From assembly GCA_016124585.1 (NCBI GenBank), contig WGNL01000006.1, positions 186,001 through 250,000 on the forward strand: DNA of 64,000 nucleotides, given 5' to 3'. A program made the translations under genes and the position numbers. The stretch is from Bacteroidota bacterium (lineage in GTDB: Bacteria > Bacteroidota > Bacteroidia > Chitinophagales > Saprospiraceae). Shown here one piece after another: positions 59,852-64,000 of the stretch (the first letter of the stretch is position 1; every line of letters begins with the position of its first letter). A model generated the notes under the pieces. The model was not told the DNA's origin. It made no database searches and saw only the letters and a program-made list of their open reading frames with translations.

Positions 59852-61438
59852 ATGATTGACGTAAAACCAGACGAAATTTCCGCCATACTCAAGCAGCAAT
59901 TGAGCGGATTTAGCTCGGCTACCGAACTGGAAGAGGTAGGTACAGTGCTTCAGGTAGGTGACGGTATCGCCCGTGTGTACGGCCTGAACAAAGCACAAGC
60001 TGGTGAACTTGTTGAGTTCGAAACAGGTGTGCAAGCCGTTGTACTCAACTTGGAAGAAGACAACGTCGGTGTGGTACTCATGGGCTCCGGCGACCATATC
60101 CGGGAAGGCTCTACTGTGCGTCGCACAGGCCGTATCGCTTCCTTGGAGGTAGGTGAGGAGTACGTTGGCCGGGTAGTGAACCCACTGGGACAACCGATCG
60201 ATGGTAAAGGCCCAATCGGTGGCAAGAAGTATGAAATGCCGCTGGAGCGCAAAGCCCCCGGTGTAATCTTCCGCCAGCCGGTGAACGAGCCACTTCAAAC
60301 TGGTATCAAAGCGATTGACTCCATGATTCCAATTGGCCGTGGCCAACGGGAGTTGATCATTGGCGACCGCCAAACAGGCAAGACCGCCATTGCCATTGAC
60401 ACCATCATCAATCAAAAAGAATTCTACGATAGGGGCGAGCCTGTATTCTGCATCTATGTTGCCGCAGGACAAAAATCCTCTACCGTTGCCAACGTGGCAA
60501 AAACGCTGGAAGACGCTGGCGCAATGGCTTATACTGTCATCGTGTCTGCTTCTGCTTCTGACCCTGCTCCGCTGATTTTCTACGCACCATACGCAGGTGC
60601 TTGTATCGGCGAGTACTTCCGTGACACGGGTCGCCCAGCGCTTATCATCTACGATGACCTTTCTAAGCAGGCCGTGGCTTACCGTGAGGTATCGCTTTTG
60701 CTCCGCCGCCCACCGGGACGTGAGGCTTACCCAGGTGACATCTTCTACCTGCACAGCCGCTTGCTGGAGCGTGCAGCGAAGGTCATCAACAACGACGCTA
60801 TTGCACAAACGATGAACGACCTTCCGCCAAGTCTCAAAGAGGCTGGTATCGTGAAAGGTGGTGGTTCCTTGACTGCACTTCCTATCATCGAGACACAGGC
60901 AGGTGACGTATCGGCGTACATTCCGACAAACGTAATCTCCATCACCGATGGCCAGATATTCCTCGAAACGAACCTTTTCAACGCTGGTATCCGTCCTGCC
61001 ATCAACGTGGGTATTTCCGTGAGCCGGGTAGGTGGTTCGGCGCAGATTAAGTCGATGAAGAAGGTGTCCGGTACCCTGAAGATTGACCAAGCGCAGTACC
61101 GTGAGTTGGAGGCTTTCTCCAAATTCGGCTCTGACCTTGACGCTGCCACTGTTGCAGTACTTGAAAAGGGCAAGCGTAACGTGGAAATATTGAAGCAGCC
61201 TCAGTATTCACCAGTTGCAGTTGAGAAGCAAGTAGCTATCATTTATCTTGGCACAAAAGGTCTTCTCAAAGATGTGCCTGTGGAAAAAGTGAAGGAATTT
61301 GAAGAGATATTCCTCCTAAAACTAGAGCAGTTGCACCCAAGTGTTCTTGATGATTTCCGTAAAGGAGGCCTCAGTAACGAATCTTTGGCTACCGTAGAAA
61401 AACTCGCTGCGGAATTGGTGCAGCAGTACAAGAAATAA
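59852..61438 (+). CDS. atpA: ATP synthase F1 subunit alpha
   Basis: 528 residues from the ATG at 59852; 22 upstream open codons are inside the octamer repeat and not family-like. [15 protein letters not shown] is the P-loop, [67 protein letters not shown] the long conserved core, and [33 protein letters not shown] the C-terminal part with the Arg finger (SRVGG). It forms the non-catalytic sites. Flanked by repeat hairpins on both sides. Confidence 0.98.
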   Translation: MIDVKPDEISAILKQQLSGFSSATELEEVGTVLQVGDGIARVYGLNKAQAGELVEFETGVQAVVLNLEEDNVGVVLMGSGDHIREGSTVRRTGRIASLEVGEEYVGRVVNPLGQPIDGKGPIGGKKYEMPLERKAPGVIFRQPVNEPLQTGIKAIDSMIPIGRGQRELIIGDRQTGKTAIAIDTIINQKEFYDRGEPVFCIYVAAGQKSSTVANVAKTLEDAGAMAYTVIVSASASDPAPLIFYAPYAGACIGEYFRDTGRPALIIYDDLSKQAVAYREVSLLLRRPPGREAYPGDIFYLHSRLLERAAKVINNDAIAQTMNDLPPSLKEAGIVKGGGSLTALPIIETQAGDVSAYIPTNVISITDGQIFLETNLFNAGIRPAINVGISVSRVGGSAQIKSMKKVSGTLKIDQAQYRELEAFSKFGSDLDAATVAVLEKGKRNVEILKQPQYSPVAVEKQVAIIYLGTKGLLKDVPVEKVKEFEEIFLLKLEQLHPSVLDDFRKGGLSNESLATVEKLAAELVQQYKK

Positions 61439-61514
61439 TGATGAATTATGAATGATAAATGGTAAATGATGGGCTTTTCGAAGATTCATCATTTGCCATT
61501 CATCATTCATCATT
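61437..61514. repeat. Heptamer hairpin in the atpA-atpG spacer
   Basis: The left arm has five AATGATG-like units (61437-61471), the right arm ATTCATC-like units at 61484-61511 (four units plus ATT). Similar in sequence to the atpF-atpH element. It begins within the atpA stop codon. Confidence 0.88.
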
Positions 61515-61522
61515 AGGATAAA

Positions 61523-62413
61523 ATGGCAAACTTAAAAGCAGTTCGGGAGCGAATTACTTCCGTTGGAAATACACAGCAGATTACGAAGGCCATGAAAATG
61601 GTATCAGCGGCGAAATTGCGCAGGGCGCAACAAGCTGTACAGCAAATCCGCCCGTATGCCGACAAGCAGAACGAGATGCTCCGCAATATCCTGTCGAACC
61701 TTGGTGGCCAAGCCAGTACGTCATTTGGCGTGGAGCGTGCGCTGAACAAAGCCTGCATGGTGGTCGTGACTTCTAATCGGGGTCTTTGTGGTGCGTTCAA
61801 CACCAACGTTATCAAAGAGGCGATTCAAACCATTGAAGGCAAATATGCGGATGCTTGGAAGTCCGGCAATTTGACCATTTTGCCTATCGGTAAAAAAGGT
61901 TACGATGTATTGCGCAGGCGCTACCCAAATGTCACGTTCATTAGAACTTATGTTGAAATCTTCAGCGACCTAAGCTTCGAAAACGTGGCACAGGTCTCAC
62001 AACTGTTGATGGATGAATTCGAGGCTGGCAATTTCGATGGTGTAACGGTGTCTTATGGTCGTTTTAAAAACGCTGCAACGCAGTTCCCAGAAGCTGAGCA
62101 ATGGCTGCCTGTGCCGAAAATGGAGTCTACTGGCGATACTACTGCCAAGGCGGATTATATTTTCGAGCCAGATATGGAAGGGCTTCTCAAAATCCTAGTG
62201 CCCAGCATCCTGCAGACGACTTTCCAGAAATACCTGCTCGACACGCATGCCTCAGAGCATGGTGCCCGCATGACAGCTATGGACAAGGCGACGGAAAACG
62301 CCAACGAAATGCTCAAAGACTTGAAACTCATGTACAACAAAGCCCGTCAAGAAGCCATTACTGGCGAAATCCTTGAGATTGTAGGCGGTGCTGCGGCGCT
62401 TGAGTCGGCTTAA
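61523..62413 (+). CDS. atpG: ATP synthase F1 subunit gamma
   Basis: 296 residues. ANLKAVRERITSVGNTQQITKAMKMVSAAKLRRAQQAV is the N-terminal helix of the rotor, TSNRGLCGAFN the conserved Rossmann part, and EHGARMTAMDKATENANEMLKDLKLMYNKARQEAITGEILEIVGGAAALE the C-terminal helix. It couples Fo rotation to F1 catalysis. Last gene of the operon; a hairpin follows 68 bp after the stop. Confidence 0.97.
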   Translation: MANLKAVRERITSVGNTQQITKAMKMVSAAKLRRAQQAVQQIRPYADKQNEMLRNILSNLGGQASTSFGVERALNKACMVVVTSNRGLCGAFNTNVIKEAIQTIEGKYADAWKSGNLTILPIGKKGYDVLRRRYPNVTFIRTYVEIFSDLSFENVAQVSQLLMDEFEAGNFDGVTVSYGRFKNAATQFPEAEQWLPVPKMESTGDTTAKADYIFEPDMEGLLKILVPSILQTTFQKYLLDTHASEHGARMTAMDKATENANEMLKDLKLMYNKARQEAITGEILEIVGGAAALESA

Positions 62414-62480
62414 GAGAGTTTATAGTTCGGCAGATAGGCTGTCGTTTGACAGCCCGAAAGTCCAAGTTTTACGTAAAATA

Positions 62481-62516
62481 AAGAGGTGGTATACTTGAAA
62501 AAGTTTACCACCTCTT
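62481..62516 (+). terminator. Terminator after atpG
   Basis: A perfect 11-bp stem (AAGAGGTGGTA at 62481-62491 with TACCACCTCTT at 62506-62516), followed by GTTGTTC rather than a long T run, so termination may be partial. Confidence 0.65.
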
Positions 62517-62593
62517 GTTGTTCAAGCTAGTTTCTGACTAAACAATTGCATCCCAACTACCAACTAGGAAACCGGTCAAATAGCAACTAAACT

Positions 62594-63778
62594 ATGTTCT
62601 CCCACCTCGCCAATTTCCGCCATCATCCTGTCGTGCAAGCCACTGGCCTGCTGTTCGGTTTTTTTGGTATTCTGTTCGGCACCTGGGCTGCACTCATTCC
62701 ATTCATCAAACAAAAATTTGGGTTAGATGAAGCACAGCTCGGCATGCTGCTACTCTGTCTTCCGGCTGGCATCACGCTGATGAACCCCTTCTCCGTGCCC
62801 ATCCTTCACAAATTAGGAGCTGTTCGTTCTGCCATTTTCGCATTGCCGTTGGCAGCAGCCATGTTCGTTTTGCCATTTGCCATGCCGAACGTTTGGTTAA
62901 CTGGAGTATCGCTGTTTTTGGCGGGCACTGTTTTCTCGATGGTGAATGTCTCGATGAATACCTGCGCTTCACAAATTGAACAACAACTTGACCTGCGCAT
63001 CATGTCCACCTGCCACGGATTGTGGAGCACTGGAGCCATGCTCGGCGCAGCAATAGCAAGCTTGGCAACAGGCTGGGGACTTCCGCCAGTAGCCTACGTC
63101 GCAATAGTTTTTCTGGCCGAATGCATCGTTGTTTTAAGCTCAAAAAATGCTTTAGCAGGTGTACCCGAAGAATCCCATTTGCCGCTGGCTGATGCTGATG
63201 CCAAAAGCCCAGGAAAGCCCAGTGGCTTCATTTTGCCTAACAAGGCGCTCTGGGTACTGGTGACCATCAGCTTGGGCACCAATTTGACAGAAGGTACGAT
63301 GTCTGATTGGTCTGCGGTGTACCTGCGGGACGTAGTAGGCAGCCCAGAAGCAGTAGCTGGATGGGGCTTTTCAGCCTATGCCTTTTTCATGGCGGGCGGG
63401 CGTTTCCTTGGTGATGCATTGATTGGTCGGTTTGGCAGCAAGCCCGTACTGCGCATGGGTGGCCTGATTGCTGCGGCTGGGCTGCTCTTGGCGGTATTTC
63501 TCCCGCATACGCCTACTGTATTGGTTGGCTTCGCAATGGTCGGAGCGGGTGTTTCGTTGGGCGCTCCCATCCTCTATGCTGCGGCAGCCAAAGTGCCGGG
63601 AATGGCAAAAGGGGCTGGCCTGGCTACAATGAACACCTTTGCGATGATTGGTTTTATGGGAGGCCCGGCAGTCATTGGCTTTGTGGCAAAGGCATTCAGC
63701 CTGCCTATGGCATTTGTATTGGTGGCTGGGTTTGCACTCTTCTGGGCGTGGAGGACGGGAGCATTAGTTGGAAAATAA
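62594..63778 (+). CDS. MFS transporter
   Basis: 394 residues with about 12 membrane helices. GLLFGFFGILFGTWAALIPFIKQKFGLDEAQLGMLLL is helix 1 and the loop, MVNVSMNTCASQIEQQLDLRIMSTCHGLWSTGAMLGAAIAS the central region, and GFSAYAFFMAGGRFLGDALIGRFGSK a second-half GR-x-x-G-D motif. It resembles the YbjJ-type efflux carriers; the substrate is unknown. It is on the same strand as atpG but behind a terminator hairpin. Confidence 0.9.
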   Translation: MFSHLANFRHHPVVQATGLLFGFFGILFGTWAALIPFIKQKFGLDEAQLGMLLLCLPAGITLMNPFSVPILHKLGAVRSAIFALPLAAAMFVLPFAMPNVWLTGVSLFLAGTVFSMVNVSMNTCASQIEQQLDLRIMSTCHGLWSTGAMLGAAIASLATGWGLPPVAYVAIVFLAECIVVLSSKNALAGVPEESHLPLADADAKSPGKPSGFILPNKALWVLVTISLGTNLTEGTMSDWSAVYLRDVVGSPEAVAGWGFSAYAFFMAGGRFLGDALIGRFGSKPVLRMGGLIAAAGLLLAVFLPHTPTVLVGFAMVGAGVSLGAPILYAAAAKVPGMAKGAGLATMNTFAMIGFMGGPAVIGFVAKAFSLPMAFVLVAGFALFWAWRTGALVGK

Positions 63779-64000
63779 CAACTGTAAGATATGGTTAATG
63801 GGGAAAAACTGTCCTGCCGTTTTTATGATATATAATACCTCCTTAAAAATATGCCTTAGTTAGACTCCCAGAAATTGTCATTTACACAAACCCGACATGT
63901 CACCAACGGCACAGATAACTAATAGCATTAACCCAGCTCCACTGCATAGTTAAACGGCACTTTCGCCCGTCTCACCTTGTATTATGCCCGTCTCAAGGGG

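Noticed and set aside
59843-61090. Long open frame of 415 codons on the minus strand opposite atpA
   Set aside because: Antisense to a highly conserved gene with strong codon bias; the translation shows no family features. Same for the 354-codon frame opposite atpD (39038-40102).
63779-64000. Gene or RNA at the right edge
   Set aside because: No open frame of useful length; GCCCGTCTCA appears twice near 63966 and 63987 but nothing else supports a feature.

Overview
The window looks like a chromosomal segment of a Bacteroidota bacterium, most likely from the Saprospiria/Lewinella-like side of the phylum (lineage is inference). The signs are: type IX secretion (T9SS) C-terminal sorting domains, a PorP/SprF protein next to a PorE-like OmpA protein, promoters of the Bacteroidota form TTTG-N18-TAnnTTTG, almost no Shine-Dalgarno sites, a six-domain ribosomal protein S1, and an ATP synthase split into atpDC and atpBEFHAG. 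I see no rRNA, tRNA, CRISPR array, insertion sequence or prophage.

Layout. 0-5.5 kb: the 3' part of a PorZ-like T9SS propeller gene, a secreted TPR protein, a thiol-disulfide redoxin, an OmpA protein and a DUF4112 protein. 5.5-10 kb: rpsA and htpG, convergent. 10-13.3 kb: two small orphan ORFs, a MazG-type pyrophosphohydrolase, a TrpF-like barrel without the catalytic cysteine, an alkyltransferase-like protein (PAHR) and a glycosyltransferase. 13.2-17 kb: a 29-residue lipoprotein ORF, RNase G with a long structured leader, a 31-residue basic protein, a TPR protein and an HU-family protein. 17.2-19.1 kb: yicC-gmk-apaG. 19.1-23 kb: PorE-like protein (with an extra DUF1573 domain) and PorP/SprF. 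23-30 kb: heptosyltransferase-like enzyme, GH25 lysozyme, a GMC oxidoreductase with its gluconate-dehydrogenase-type subunit 3, an ATC-hydrolase-like protein and a histidine kinase. 30-38 kb is an AT-richer accessory stretch: cupin, HhH protein, DeoR regulator divergent from nudK, TfoX and DUF2461 proteins, an ACMSD-type decarboxylase, an XRE regulator, a T9SS-exported GH16 glycanase, a beta-barrel protein and a frameshifted remnant. 38.5-40.9 kb: atpD-atpC. 40.9-49 kb: small membrane proteins, rhomboid protease, nitroreductase, pabB-like synthase, a D-amino-acid-oxidase/M20-deacylase pair, lolA and a beta-barrel protein. 49.2-54.9 kb: GNAT and CNNM/CorC proteins, a BlaR1-type M56 sensor with two TonB domains and a T9SS-like tail, its BlaI repressor, and an EamA transporter. 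55-56.7 kb: peroxiredoxin, clpS and aat (N-degron pathway). 56.9-62.4 kb: atpB-E-F-H-A-G. 62.6-63.8 kb: an MFS transporter.

The most unusual thing I see is a set of intergenic elements whose arms are built of tandem 7-, 8- or 10-base units and which, in most cases, fold back into long imperfect hairpins. They fill four or five of the spacers in the two ATP synthase operons and recur at several other gene junctions; one related heptamer run lies in frame inside the pabB-like gene. Each hairpin has a different sequence but the same architecture. Other points of interest are the fused sensor protease, the PorE-like protein with DUF1573, the structured RNase G leader, twin repeats between the DeoR regulator and nudK, and a palindrome at the BlaI promoter.
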